From NCBI RefSeq assembly GCF_900113965.1, contig NZ_FORI01000001.1, forward strand, positions 248,001 through 312,000: a DNA stretch of 64,000 nt, read 5' to 3'. Under the pieces are notes generated by a model that was not told where the DNA came from, did not search any database, and saw nothing but the letters and a program-made list of their open reading frames with translations. The DNA is from Treponema bryantii. Its GTDB lineage: Bacteria > Spirochaetota > Spirochaetia > Treponematales > Treponemataceae. The position numbers and the translations under genes were made by a program. This document shows, one piece after another, positions 45,905 to 53,068 of this stretch (positions are counted from its first letter, which is position 1; the number at the start of each line of letters is the position of its first letter).

Positions 45905-45988
45905 GCTCTGATGGTGGAATTTAGAATACACGACTGGCTTAAGACCAGTTACCGGAATGGTTTGCAGGTGCAAGTCCTGCTCAGAGTA
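45905..45988 (+). tRNA. tRNA-Leu (TAA)
   Basis: Class II tRNA with a long variable arm. Acceptor GCTCTGA/TCAGAGT, anticodon arm ACTGG-CTTAAGA-CCAGT, T arm GCAGG-TGCAAGT-CCTGC (T loop starts TG). Confidence 0.9.
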
Positions 45989-45994
45989 ATTTAT

Positions 45995-46076
45995 GCCTGC
46001 GTGGTGCAATTGGAAGACACGACTGACTTAGGATCAGTTGCCTTATGGTATGAAGGTTCGAGACCTTTCGCAGGTA
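45995..46076 (+). tRNA. tRNA-Leu (TAG)
   Basis: Acceptor GCCTGCG/CGCAGGT, anticodon arm ACTGA-CTTAGGA-TCAGT, long variable arm, T loop TTCGAGA. Confidence 0.92.
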
Positions 46077-46081
46077 AATAT

Positions 46082-46163
46082 GCTTCAGTGGTGCAAATGG
46101 AAGACACGTTTGGCTAAGGACCAGATGCCTTATGGTATGAGAGTTCGATTCTCTCCTGAAGCA
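46082..46163 (+). tRNA. tRNA-Leu (AAG)
   Basis: Acceptor GCTTCAG/CTGAAGC, anticodon arm TTTGG-CTAAGGA-CCAGA giving anticodon AAG, T loop TTCGATT. A34 is unusual for bacterial tRNA-Leu. Confidence 0.88.
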
Positions 46164-46170
46164 AAGTTAA

Positions 46171-46252
46171 GTTCTGGTGGCGCAATTGGAAGACGCAGCT
46201 GCCTCAAAAACAGTTTTCGAAAGAATTGTGAGTTCGAGTCTCACCCAGAACA
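46171..46252 (+). tRNA. tRNA-Leu (CAA)
   Basis: Acceptor GTTCTGG/CCAGAAC, anticodon loop CTCAAAA on a weak stem with one mismatch, variable arm TTTTCGAAAGAA, T arm GTGAG-TTCGAGT-CTCAC. Confidence 0.88.
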
Positions 46253-46255
46253 TCA

Positions 46256-46333
46256 TAGGATATTAGCTCAGCTGGAATTAGAGCAGCCGACTTCTAATCG
46301 GCAGGTCATTGGTTCGAATCCAATATGTCCTAT
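46256..46333 (+). tRNA. tRNA-Arg (TCT)
   Basis: 78 nt with an enlarged D loop. Acceptor TAGGATA/TGTCCTA, anticodon arm GCCGA-CTTCTAA-TCGGC, T arm ATTGG-TTCGAAT-CCAAT. Confidence 0.9.
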
Positions 46334-46336
46334 TTC

Positions 46337-46408
46337 GGGTATGTAATTCAGTGGTAGAATGCACGGCTCATATCCGCGTCGTCGGTGGTCCAATTCCATC
46401 CATACCCA
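46337..46408 (+). tRNA. tRNA-Met/Ile (CAT), degenerate
   Basis: Acceptor GGGTATG/CATACCC, anticodon loop CTCATAT on a stem with one mismatch. The T loop reads TCCAATT, so the invariant T55 is C. May be a decaying copy. Confidence 0.75.
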
Positions 46409-46409
46409 T

Positions 46410-46479
46410 CTTTCGTAGTGTAATTGGTAGCACAAAAGCTTTTGGTGCTTTTAGTTTTGGTTCGAATCCAGACGAAAGA
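46410..46479 (+). tRNA. tRNA-Gln (TTG)
   Basis: Acceptor CTTTCGT/ACGAAAG, anticodon arm AAAGC-TTTTGGT-GCTTT, T arm TTTGG-TTCGAAT-CCAGA. Only 1 bp separates it from the previous tRNA. Confidence 0.87.
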
Positions 46480-46599
46480 AGAATTATAGAACGTCTTTAA
46501 TGATTTAAATTTTAGACTGTGTTATATTAAAATCACAAAGCGTTGAAACGACGCAAAAGTTGGCTTGAGCCGGCTTATTTCTTACATGGGGTTTCAGAG

Positions 46600-46761
46600 A
46601 TGAAAACTATGAGTAATTACATTTCTAATTGTCTCAATCATAGCAGTCATTCATGGTCGGAATGTCATTTCTCTGAACATTCCTGGTGTGAGAATGAAAG
46701 CTGGAATGAAAACAGTTCGTCGAACTGTAAGTCAATTTTTGTAAACGGAGTTTCTGCGTAA
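46600..46761 (+). CDS. Small ORF (53 residues) of the cassette preceding tRNA block 2
   Basis: Starts MKTMSNYISN; rich in Ser, Asn, His, Cys and Trp (SHSWSECHFSEHSWCENE). GGGG and CAGAG precede the ATG. Positionally equivalent to the 58-residue ORF at 45159, being 47 bp before an XRE gene, but the protein sequences differ. Translation is uncertain. Confidence 0.45.
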   Translation: MKTMSNYISNCLNHSSHSWSECHFSEHSWCENESWNENSSSNCKSIFVNGVSA

Positions 46762-46808
46762 CCTTCCTTTTTAGGCGTTGAAGCTCCGAACTGTAAGGAG
46801 TTATCAAC

Positions 46809-47086
46809 GTGAAAACTACATATCTTAAACCTGTGCTGGATTTAGAGGCTACAGGTACAAAAATCAAAACACTTATGAAGCAGCGGAGCATTACACCTCG
46901 TCAGCTGCAGATTCTTCTCGACTTTCCGTATGTCCAGACGATTTACAATTGGTACCAGGGCAAGAATCTCCCGACAATCGATAACCTTGTTGTACTTGCA
47001 CAGATACTTGGCGTAACTATGGATGATATAGAATGGTTGAGATGGAAATTGATGATGTGGAGGGCGTGGAAGTTCTTATTGCATGA
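46809..47086 (+). pseudogene. Small XRE-family HTH gene, copy 2, frameshifted near its end
   Basis: GTG start with AAGGAG upstream. Residues 1-75 parallel the protein at 45378: KPVLDLEATGTKIKTLMKQR, TIYNWYQGKNLPTIDNLVVLA, GVTMDDI. After GATGATATA the zero frame runs into the next tRNA gene as nonsense. A one-base change of frame restores MVEMEIDDVEGVEVLIA and a TGA at 47084-47086, matching the paralogue's acidic tail. I infer a 1-nt deletion at about 47030; the HTH itself is intact and may still work. Confidence 0.7.
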
Positions 47087-47093
47087 AACAAAT

Positions 47094-47166
47094 ACGCGTA
47101 TAGCTCAGCTGGTAGAGCATCGGTCTCCAAAACCGAAGGTCTTAGGTTCGAATCCTAATGCGCGTG
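47094..47166 (+). tRNA. tRNA-Trp (CCA)
   Basis: Acceptor ACGCGTA/TGCGCGT, anticodon arm TCGGT-CTCCAAA-ACCGA, T arm TTAGG-TTCGAAT-CCTAA. First of the second tRNA block. Confidence 0.93.
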
Positions 47167-47169
47167 ATA

Positions 47170-47244
47170 GATCTGGTACCCAAGTGGTCTAAGGGAACAG
47201 TCTGCAAAACTGTCATTTCGTGGGTTCAAATCCCATCCAGATCT
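47170..47244 (+). tRNA. tRNA-Cys (GCA)
   Basis: Acceptor GATCTGG/CCAGATC, discriminator T, anticodon arm ACAGT-CTGCAAA-ACTGT, T arm GTGGG-TTCAAAT-CCCAT. Confidence 0.9.
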
Positions 47245-47251
47245 CTTTTAT

Positions 47252-47323
47252 GGAGTTACTAGTGTAAAGGTAACACTCCTGCCCGTGGAGCAGGCATTCT
47301 GAGTTCGAATCTCAGGTATCTCC
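47252..47323 (+). tRNA. tRNA-His (GTG)
   Basis: Acceptor GAGTTAC/GTATCTC with one T-T mismatch. It has the His-specific extra G at -1 opposite C73. Anticodon arm CCTGC-CCGTGGA-GCAGG. Confidence 0.9.
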
Positions 47324-47331
47324 CTTCCTTT

Positions 47332-47403
47332 GGTCTGCTGGTGCAACGGTCAGCACATCTGACTTTCTATCAGAAAATACCAGTTCGATTCTGGTGCAGA
47401 CTA
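47332..47403 (+). tRNA. tRNA-Glu (TTC), copy 1
   Basis: Acceptor GGTCTGC/GCAGACT, anticodon arm TCTGA-CTTTCTA-TCAGA, T arm ACCAG-TTCGATT-CTGGT. Confidence 0.9.
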
Positions 47404-47409
47404 TAATCT

Positions 47410-47498
47410 GGAGTTGTGTCCGAGTGGTTTAAGGTACCGGTTTGCTAAACCGGCGAGTTTCATCAGGGACTCCGATGGTTCGAATCCATCCGGCCCCG
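47410..47498 (+). tRNA. tRNA-Ser (GCT)
   Basis: 89 nt, class II with a long variable arm. Acceptor GGAGTTG/CGGCCCC with one A-C mismatch, anticodon arm CCGGT-TTGCTAA-ACCGG, T arm GATGG-TTCGAAT-CCATC. Confidence 0.9.
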
Positions 47499-47504
47499 TA
47501 TTTT

Positions 47505-47576
47505 GGTTGATTAGAATAACGGTTAGTTCACTGGGGTTTCATCCCAGTAAAACGGGTTCAACTCCCGTATCAACCT
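47505..47576 (+). tRNA. tRNA-Glu (TTC), copy 2
   Basis: Acceptor GGTTGAT/ATCAACC, anticodon arm CTGGG-GTTTCAT-CCCAG, T arm ACGGG-TTCAACT-CCCGT. Different in sequence from copy 1. Confidence 0.9.
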
Positions 47577-47581
47577 TGTCT

Positions 47582-47668
47582 GGAAGTTTAGCCTAATTGG
47601 TAAGGCACCAGTCCTGAAAACTGGCGGTAGATTGTATCTCCATGCAGGTTCGAATCCTGTAGCTTCCG
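47582..47668 (+). tRNA. tRNA-Ser (TGA)
   Basis: Class II. Acceptor GGAAGTT/AGCTTCC, anticodon arm CCAGT-CCTGAAA-ACTGG, long variable arm, T arm GCAGG-TTCGAAT-CCTGT. Confidence 0.92.
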
Positions 47669-47673
47669 TCTTT

Positions 47674-47745
47674 GGAGAATTAGCACAATGGTTAGTGCAG
47701 CGGACTGTTAATCCGCCTATACAAGTTCGATTCTTGTATTCTCCG
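47674..47745 (+). tRNA. tRNA-Asn (GTT)
   Basis: Acceptor GGAGAAT/ATTCTCC, anticodon arm GCGGA-CTGTTAA-TCCGC, T arm ACAAG-TTCGATT-CTTGT. Last intact tRNA of the array. Confidence 0.93.
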
Positions 47746-47826
47746 TAAATCTTTTTATCTTGAAAATAGGATTCAATTTGTGTTTTGTCATTGAATCTCT
47801 GCTATAATGCAGAGAAGGAAAACATA

Positions 47827-48147
47827 ATGACAGAACAAACAATAAACAGAATAAGAAAATTTACCGCAGATCGCGATTGGGATCAGTTTCATACCCCTGC
47901 AAATCTTGCAAAATCAATCTCTATAGAAGCAAATGAACTTTTGGAATGCTTTCAGTGGTCAGATAAAGATTACGACTTGCAGCATGTAAAAGAAGAACTT
48001 GCTGATGTTATGGTTTACTGCCGTAATTTGCTCGATAAACTCGATCTTGATGAAGACGAAATCATCAATATGAAAATGACGATGAACGAAGCAAAATATC
48101 CGGTTGAAAAAGCGAAAGGAAGCAATAAAAAATATACGGAATTGTGA
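47827..48147 (+). CDS. MazG-like nucleotide pyrophosphohydrolase
   Basis: 106 residues, all-alpha NTP pyrophosphatase superfamily (RS21-C6/YpjD-like). The metal-binding signature EANELLECFQW (ExxE) and EELADVMVYC (ExxD) is intact. Family members clean non-canonical dNTPs or hydrolyse dCTP, and are frequent in phages and mobile elements. AAGGAAA before the ATG at 47827 decides the start. It lies between the tRNA block and the tRNA-like leader of the macrodomain gene. Confidence 0.9.
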   Translation: MTEQTINRIRKFTADRDWDQFHTPANLAKSISIEANELLECFQWSDKDYDLQHVKEELADVMVYCRNLLDKLDLDEDEIINMKMTMNEAKYPVEKAKGSNKKYTEL

Positions 48148-48153
48148 TATAAT
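48148..48153 (+). promoter_or_regulatory. -10 box before the interrupted tRNA-like sequence
   Basis: TATAAT ends 9 bp before the first base of the tRNA-like acceptor stem, the usual spacing for a tRNA gene promoter. Confidence 0.5.
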
Positions 48154-48162
48154 AAAATTATC

Positions 48163-48287
48163 GGGGCTGTAGCTCACCTGGCTAGAGCGCTACAATTTGT
48201 TGATGGATAATTAATAAAAAAATAGTCCACTGGACTGTTTTTTTATTAATTTACAATTATATAAGGATTCAAGTCCGATCAGCTCCA
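48163..48287 (+). other. Interrupted tRNA-like sequence leading into the macrodomain gene
   Basis: The 5' part (48163-48189) has a tRNA acceptor strand GGGGCTG, TA, and a full D arm GCTC...GAGC. The 3' part (about 48265-48287) has TTCAAGT and acceptor CAGCTCC, which pairs with the 5' strand. Where the anticodon arm and 5' T stem should be there is about 75 nt of AT-rich sequence with a 20 bp hairpin (48209-48251) and 7 bp direct repeats TACAATT (48191 and 48252). Removing one repeat unit does not restore a tRNA. Best read as a tRNA pseudogene or tRNA mimic; the amino acid is not assignable. Confidence 0.7.
48209..48251. terminator. Terminator-like hairpin inside the tRNA-like sequence
   Basis: 20 bp stem with one T-G pair; the GC part AGTCC/GGACT closes a 3 nt loop and the arms are flanked by seven A and seven T. 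It would work as an intrinsic terminator on either strand, placed before the macrodomain gene. Confidence 0.75.
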
Positions 48288-48289
48288 CT

Positions 48290-48802
48290 ATGGGAAAAAT
48301 CAAAATTATAAAAGGTGACATCACAACGCTGGATTGCGATGCAATTGTAAATGCTGCTAATTCAAGCCTTCTTGGAGGCGGCGGTGTTGATGGCGCTATT
48401 CATTGGGCTGCAGGCCCTGAACTCTTGGCAGAATGCCGTACTCTTCACGGCTGTAGAACTGGCGAAGCAAAAATCACAAAAGGTTATAAACTTCCTGCGA
48501 AATTTGTAATTCACACTGTTGGTCCGGTTTATTTTGAACATAAACCTGCAGAGGCAGAAGCGCTTTTGACTTCCTGTTATGAAAATTCTTTAACTCTTGC
48601 GAAGGAAAATGGGCTTAAGACTATTGCTTTTCCGCTGATTTCTGCCGGTGTTTACGGCTATCCGCAGAGGGATGCCATAAAACTTGCTGTAGAAACTATG
48701 AAATTGCATCAGGATGATTTTGATGAGATGACTCTGGTGCTGTTTGGAGAGCGGGAGTTCGGATTTGCGAAAGAAGAGTATTCAGAATTTATTCAAGAAT
48801 AA
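48290..48802 (+). CDS. Macrodomain protein (YmdB-like ADP-ribose hydrolase)
   Basis: 170 residues, single macrodomain. [34 protein letters not shown] carries the ADP-ribose loop, followed by [24 protein letters not shown] and the second loop [11 protein letters not shown]. Such proteins remove ADP-ribose from proteins or nucleic acids, or deacetylate O-acetyl-ADP-ribose. The ATG is only 2 bp after the tRNA-like 3' end, with no ribosome site, so its mRNA would start with that structure. A DUF3990 toxin (14941) elsewhere in the window is a conceivable source of ADP-ribosylation, but nothing links them directly. Confidence 0.93.
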   Translation: MGKIKIIKGDITTLDCDAIVNAANSSLLGGGGVDGAIHWAAGPELLAECRTLHGCRTGEAKITKGYKLPAKFVIHTVGPVYFEHKPAEAEALLTSCYENSLTLAKENGLKTIAFPLISAGVYGYPQRDAIKLAVETMKLHQDDFDEMTLVLFGEREFGFAKEEYSEFIQE

Positions 48803-48817
48803 AAAATATACCGAAAA

Positions 48818-48953
48818 TACCAAATGTTTAAGGTTGAAATTTCACGAATTTACCAAATGTTGGCCATTTTTATAAAAAATCTTCAACAATTATTGTGAAA
48901 TTGTTTTTTACCACCTGGTAACACCCAAAAAAAGGTAGTAATTGGTGGTAAAA
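48818..48953. repeat. Intergenic inverted and direct repeats after the macrodomain gene
   Basis: This 153 bp gap contains a direct repeat TACCAAATGTT (48818 and 48851) and an inverted repeat AATTTCAC/GTGAAATT (48838 and 48895). It also has a perfect inverted repeat TTTTACCACC/GGTGGTAAAA (48906 and 48944) just outside the stop of the convergent AAA gene. The last pair may act as a terminator. Confidence 0.6.
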
Positions 48954-48955
48954 TA

Positions 48956-50545
48956 TTATTCCTTTATAAATCTCTCAATTTTACAGGTATGAGCTTTAGT
49001 TTTCTCATCATAATTAATACCTATAAATATCAAATTGCCTGAATAATTTGATAGAGAGTCATAATACTTCTTTTCCTTAATTTGATTTAATGCGGTTTCT
49101 GCTATTCCGTTATGCTTTAACTCAAAAATTAAAGCCGGTAAATCAGGTAAAACTGGAACATAAGTCATATCTGCAATTCCTTTCCCAGCAGGAATCTCGC
49201 GATATGCATTATATTTGTTTAACGCATAAATATACGAAAGATAAATTGCACAATGTAAAGCGTCTTCATTGTTGTAAGAACGATTGCTGGTTACATGTAT
49301 ATGGCTTTCATCTAAGCTTTTTGCGACAGCATCTTCATTACCGTTAAAGGTTTCTTCTAAAAGTTGTTTTGATGCTTCAATGATTTTATTTGTTGTTGAA
49401 TAATCAGCACAAATCTTTAATGCATTTATCCATTCACCTTGAACTTCCCTGTTAGGAATATAGCATTGTTCTTTTTTTGAATTATATGCAAGATAGCCAA
49501 GATGAATTAGATATGTAAAAACATCATCCCTTGTTTTAAAACCGGTCATTGTATTTTTATAAGAAGTGACATTAACATCAATGTAGTCGCCAGAAATCAT
49601 CTTTATAACTTCATCTTTAGTACCATCAAAGTTCATGCCAATATAATCAGAAATTACTTCATAAGTTGAGGTCTGTCCCCAATAGCTTTGTATTTTGTTA
49701 TTTCTTATAGACTCAAGTACAGAACGAGGATTGTATAATTCAACATTTTCAAGTTTATATCCATCGTACCAGCGTTTGCATTCTTCATAATTAAAATTAT
49801 TTTTATCGCAAATCGCTTTAGTTTCTTCTGCAGTAAATCCAATATATGGAGCAAGTCCATTCGATCCCAACATTGTGTATTCAGTAAAGTTATTTAATTT
49901 TGACTGAATCTTCTCTCGGATAATAGGAAGAATTCCTGTTAGATAAGCAAGAGTAATTGCAGGTTGTAAAGTCGTATTTTTGAATAATCCATTTAAAAAT
50001 GCAAGATATTTGTTAAACAGCTCATCACTAATATTTCCAGAAACAACTTCGCGAACTAAAATATCGTATTCATCAATAATTATTACAAATTTTTCTTTTG
50101 TTTGAGTGTAAATATAAATTAAATTGTATGGTAAATCATCTGCTATATCGATTTTACATTCTGGAAATTCATTTGCTAGTTCTTTATTAATTCGTTTACA
50201 AATAATACTAATAAAATTTTCTTTATCTTCAATATTTTGATATTCCGAATTTAAATCAATTTTTATGACGTTTACTTTATTAAGATATTTTTCAAAAATT
50301 GGATCTTTACTTCCAATAGAGTTTTTAAAAAGTTCTTTTGAATTACAGCCTTTAGAAAAATAAGCACAAAGCATATTTCCAATTACTGTTTTACCAAAAC
50401 GACGAGGACGGCTGACACATACATATTGATTCCATCGTTCAAATACTTCTATAAGGGCTGGAATCATACCTGACTTATCAACATATATTTTATTCTTTGA
50501 AATTTGTGCAAAAAGTTCATTTCCAGGATTTAAATAAATGCCCAT
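48956..50545 (-). CDS. AAA-ATPase with C-terminal PD-(D/E)XK nuclease-like domain
   Basis: 529 residues. The N-terminal ATPase has IYVDKSGMIPALIE, Walker A region VSRPRRFGKTVIGNML (about 45) and Walker B KFVIIIDEYDILV (about 150). The C-terminal part has DLPALIFELKHNG, the ExK core of the nuclease-like domain normally fused to this ATPase family. Such genes are numerous in gut Bacteroidetes, Firmicutes and treponemes; their function is unknown and often suspected to be defence or mobile-element linked. It is the last gene of the minus-strand defence cluster. Confidence 0.88.
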   Translation of the reverse strand: MGIYLNPGNELFAQISKNKIYVDKSGMIPALIEVFERWNQYVCVSRPRRFGKTVIGNMLCAYFSKGCNSKELFKNSIGSKDPIFEKYLNKVNVIKIDLNSEYQNIEDKENFISIICKRINKELANEFPECKIDIADDLPYNLIYIYTQTKEKFVIIIDEYDILVREVVSGNISDELFNKYLAFLNGLFKNTTLQPAITLAYLTGILPIIREKIQSKLNNFTEYTMLGSNGLAPYIGFTAEETKAICDKNNFNYEECKRWYDGYKLENVELYNPRSVLESIRNNKIQSYWGQTSTYEVISDYIGMNFDGTKDEVIKMISGDYIDVNVTSYKNTMTGFKTRDDVFTYLIHLGYLAYNSKKEQCYIPNREVQGEWINALKICADYSTTNKIIEASKQLLEETFNGNEDAVAKSLDESHIHVTSNRSYNNEDALHCAIYLSYIYALNKYNAYREIPAGKGIADMTYVPVLPDLPALIFELKHNGIAETALNQIKEKKYYDSLSNYSGNLIFIGINYDEKTKAHTCKIERFIKE

Positions 50546-50616
50546 ATCATCCTCCGTAAAAGATTATAACATATTATTGGTTATGCATAAAGTTATCGAT
50601 GTAAATTGAGAAAAAA

Positions 50617-51003
50617 CTATATAAACTTATTTTCTCTCAAGAATTTTTCACTGATATCAAGATTTTCAAAATCATCTTCATATTCTTCAAAATAATATTT
50701 TGCATAGCAATAAACTGTATCAGGGAAACGGGGAAAGATTCCTCGACAGAGTTTTTTGAACAGATTTGTAAACTCTTCTGTATAGCAAAGGGAGAGCATA
50801 AAATCCATTAAGTATTCAACTTCGTGTTGAGTAGCACTTGTATCAGAAATTATTCGATTTACGATTGGAGTATAAATTTGAACAGCCTGTAAACTGAGCT
50901 GCATAATGCCTTCTGCCATTGATTTTATTTCATTTACGAACGTTTCATAACTTTCATCTTTGCCAAAAGTTTTTTCGTGATGTTCTTTTAAGTTCTTTTT
51001 CAT
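50617..51003 (-). CDS. Hypothetical protein, 128 residues
   Basis: Soluble, helical, acidic C-terminus. A run of helices with TSATQHEVEYLMDFMLSLC in the middle. No family recognised. Lies between the AAA gene and the Bro-N gene on the same strand, with about 70 and 200 bp gaps. The larger gap holds two perfect hairpins. Confidence 0.65.
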   Translation of the reverse strand: MKKNLKEHHEKTFGKDESYETFVNEIKSMAEGIMQLSLQAVQIYTPIVNRIISDTSATQHEVEYLMDFMLSLCYTEEFTNLFKKLCRGIFPRFPDTVYCYAKYYFEEYEDDFENLDISEKFLRENKFI

Positions 51004-51069
51004 ATGGAAATTATAATTTTTGAAGTATAGAAAAGATATAAACTGTTAGTTTAAAGATGTAAAAATTAT

Positions 51070-51103
51070 TATGTCACGAAAATTATACAGTTTTCGTGAC
51101 ATA
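51070..51103. repeat. Perfect inverted repeat, 13 bp arms
   Basis: TATGTCACGAAAA and its exact complement with an 8 nt loop, in the gap downstream of the Bro-N gene. Confidence 0.85.
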
Positions 51104-51138
51104 AACATACTTTGCTAATAAAAATATACAAATTATGT

Positions 51139-51187
51139 GATTCTTCAGCGATAACTTCATTTTTTTGACACTTATCGCTGAAGAATC
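51139..51187. repeat. Perfect inverted repeat, 16 bp arms
   Basis: GATTCTTCAGCGATAA and its exact complement with a 17 nt loop rich in T, beginning 22 bp after the Bro-N stop. Probably the terminator of the hsdR-DUF2971-Bro-N transcript, though the stem is longer than usual. Confidence 0.85.
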
Positions 51188-51208
51188 TGCATATTTTATG
51201 AGAAAAAA

Positions 51209-52051
51209 CTAGCGCTTATCTTCTTTATTATTTCCAATCTCAAGAGCCGGTTTATCTTTTGCATTTAGTGATGAAATTGCTTTCTGTCCGGTTTCTTTCT
51301 CATAATTTTCTCGTGCAAAGTTTGCAACTTTTCCACCTCGGACAGCAACTTTTTTGTTTTCTTCAAAACCTTCTGGCTTTTCCTGTTTTGAAATGGATGT
51401 TGCAGTAACTTCGGCAAGCATATTCAAAACGAGTTCAATATTGGTCATATTGTCGCGGAGATTTTCTTTTTTCAGACCTTTCTTCTGCTTATATTCTTTT
51501 ACAGAAAGACCGCTCCAGGCTTTTGTCATTTCGTTTGTAAGAATTGCGTAGTCTTTCTCTTTTTCAATTCCTCGGGCTTTCCATTCGTCGGTAAGCTCTT
51601 TTCGCATCTCGATTGTCTGCAAACGTTGATTAATCCAGCCTTCGGTATAGCCTTTTGCACGATAAAAATCGGCACCACGCATAATAGCTTTTTCAGGATC
51701 TGCAATTTCATCCAAACGGTCAGCACCTATCTGTGCAAGCCATACTTTGAAAGGTTCTGCTTTTGGAGAAGGAATTGATTGAACGAGACGGAGAACGTTT
51801 TTTGTGGATAACACATCAGTAGAATATTTTTTACCATCAGCTGCGGGTAATTTCAGTTGTACGATATTTTCGTACAACTGACTTCCTTCAGAAATTAATT
51901 TTCGTTTTAAGTCGCTCCAATATCTTCGAGGATTATTGCTGCCTGTAAGAATTTCAATAATATCAATAACCGAAAAATACCAGTCTTCTTCCTCATCATT
52001 CCAGACAGTGCGAACATTCTTATTTTCAAATACTTTGATTTTGTTTTCCAT
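51209..52051 (-). CDS. Bro-N / DinD-like protein of the restriction locus
   Basis: 280 residues. The N-terminal Bro-N fold reads VRTVWNDEEEDWYFSVIDIIEILTGSNNPRRYWSDLKRKL. The middle (RGADFYRAKGYTEGWINQRLQTIEMRKELTDEW) and helical C-terminus resemble E. coli DinD-like proteins, which commonly sit inside type I restriction loci. Possible DNA-binding or anti-recombination role (DinD inhibits RecA in E. coli); here inferred from family only. It follows the DUF2971 gene by 75 bp. Confidence 0.85.
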   Translation of the reverse strand: MENKIKVFENKNVRTVWNDEEEDWYFSVIDIIEILTGSNNPRRYWSDLKRKLISEGSQLYENIVQLKLPAADGKKYSTDVLSTKNVLRLVQSIPSPKAEPFKVWLAQIGADRLDEIADPEKAIMRGADFYRAKGYTEGWINQRLQTIEMRKELTDEWKARGIEKEKDYAILTNEMTKAWSGLSVKEYKQKKGLKKENLRDNMTNIELVLNMLAEVTATSISKQEKPEGFEENKKVAVRGGKVANFARENYEKETGQKAISSLNAKDKPALEIGNNKEDKR

Positions 52052-52126
52052 AGTTTTAGTTCCCTAACACCTTTATAATACCAATACACTGTTCAAAAAG
52101 AATTAAACTGTTAATTTAAAATCATT

Positions 52127-53065
52127 TCAGCGTATTTTTATTCTAGATTCTGTAACAAGAGCATCATTAAGTCCTGAAGATTTCAAGAATAATTCCAAAT
52201 CTCTTTTACTTTGCTCACATTTTGGACCAAGCATTACTTCTGTAATAAGACCTTCTCCCCATACTGGACTAATATCCAAAAAACGGCATGGACGAATTTT
52301 ATTGTTAATTAACTTAAATTCTAGAACATCTAAACCGCTCTGTTTAAATAATGAATTCATATCTGGAAATGAGAAATCCTTATAAACTTCTTGTAGATGT
52401 GGGATTTTTGAAAAAGTATCCTTAGCTAAGGTATCTTCATAAGCAAGTCTTATTTCGCCTTCATCTTTCCAAGCAGTATTTTTGACAAAATATTTCATCT
52501 GCCTATAGCTGTCAGAAATAAGTGTATATCCCATATCCTTATAAAATAAATCTTGTGGAATTTCTGGAAAAATACGAAAAGTCTTATGGCCTATTAATTT
52601 ATCTGCTAAGTTCTTCCAAAAATATTCTAATCTACTTTCTTCATCATAAATGATAGGACTTATTTGAACAAATCCAGAAGCTATAAATTGTATAGTTTGC
52701 AATTTTGAAACATTAATTCCAATACAAACTCCTTTTCTAGAATCAGCATATCTATCCCAATGGGCAAGATTATCATATTTTGTAGATAATGAAAAAACAA
52801 ATGGCTCTATATCAGGACGTGCTAACTCTTCGAATTCTTTTAATTTTGGAACAAAAGCATTTTCATATAAGTAATTGATGAACTTATCATTTTTTGTTTC
52901 ATATAAGGTTCGAAAATCTTTCTCAAAATCTGTAATACTGTATGAAGCTTCTTCTATATCATTTAAGCTTTCTACACCACTGAGCAAAAGAGATTTGTTC
53001 TTTACGATTTCGTATAAAGCAGGAATTGATGTGTAATGATAAAATATCTTGGCTGATAGTTCCAT
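52127..53065 (-). CDS. DUF2971 protein
   Basis: 312 residues. IFYHYTSIPALYEIVKNKSLLLS and VFSLSTKYDNLAHWDRYADSRKGVCIGI are the DUF2971 hallmark segments. The family has no settled function but is enriched near defence genes. It begins 3 bp after hsdR, so it is co-translated with the restriction subunit. Confidence 0.85.
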   Translation of the reverse strand: MELSAKIFYHYTSIPALYEIVKNKSLLLSGVESLNDIEEASYSITDFEKDFRTLYETKNDKFINYLYENAFVPKLKEFEELARPDIEPFVFSLSTKYDNLAHWDRYADSRKGVCIGINVSKLQTIQFIASGFVQISPIIYDEESRLEYFWKNLADKLIGHKTFRIFPEIPQDLFYKDMGYTLISDSYRQMKYFVKNTAWKDEGEIRLAYEDTLAKDTFSKIPHLQEVYKDFSFPDMNSLFKQSGLDVLEFKLINNKIRPCRFLDISPVWGEGLITEVMLGPKCEQSKRDLELFLKSSGLNDALVTESRIKIR

Positions 53066-53068
53066 ACT

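Noticed and set aside
46038-46500. Open frames of 63-102 residues across the tRNA block
   Set aside because: They run through the tRNA genes, share the TTCGAAT-derived peptide and have no ribosome sites.
45660-47750. Regularly spaced similar units that resemble a CRISPR array
   Set aside because: The units fold as distinct tRNAs with different anticodons; there is no constant repeat with unique spacers and no cas gene nearby.
48956-50545. Transposase or integrase marking the defence island boundary
   Set aside because: The gene is an AAA-ATPase with a nuclease-like tail; no DDE or tyrosine recombinase motif is present anywhere in the window.
51070-51187. Invertible promoter for phase variation of the restriction locus
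   Set aside because: The two inverted repeats are different sequences with loops of 8 and 17 nt, too short for an invertible segment, and no recombinase is adjacent.
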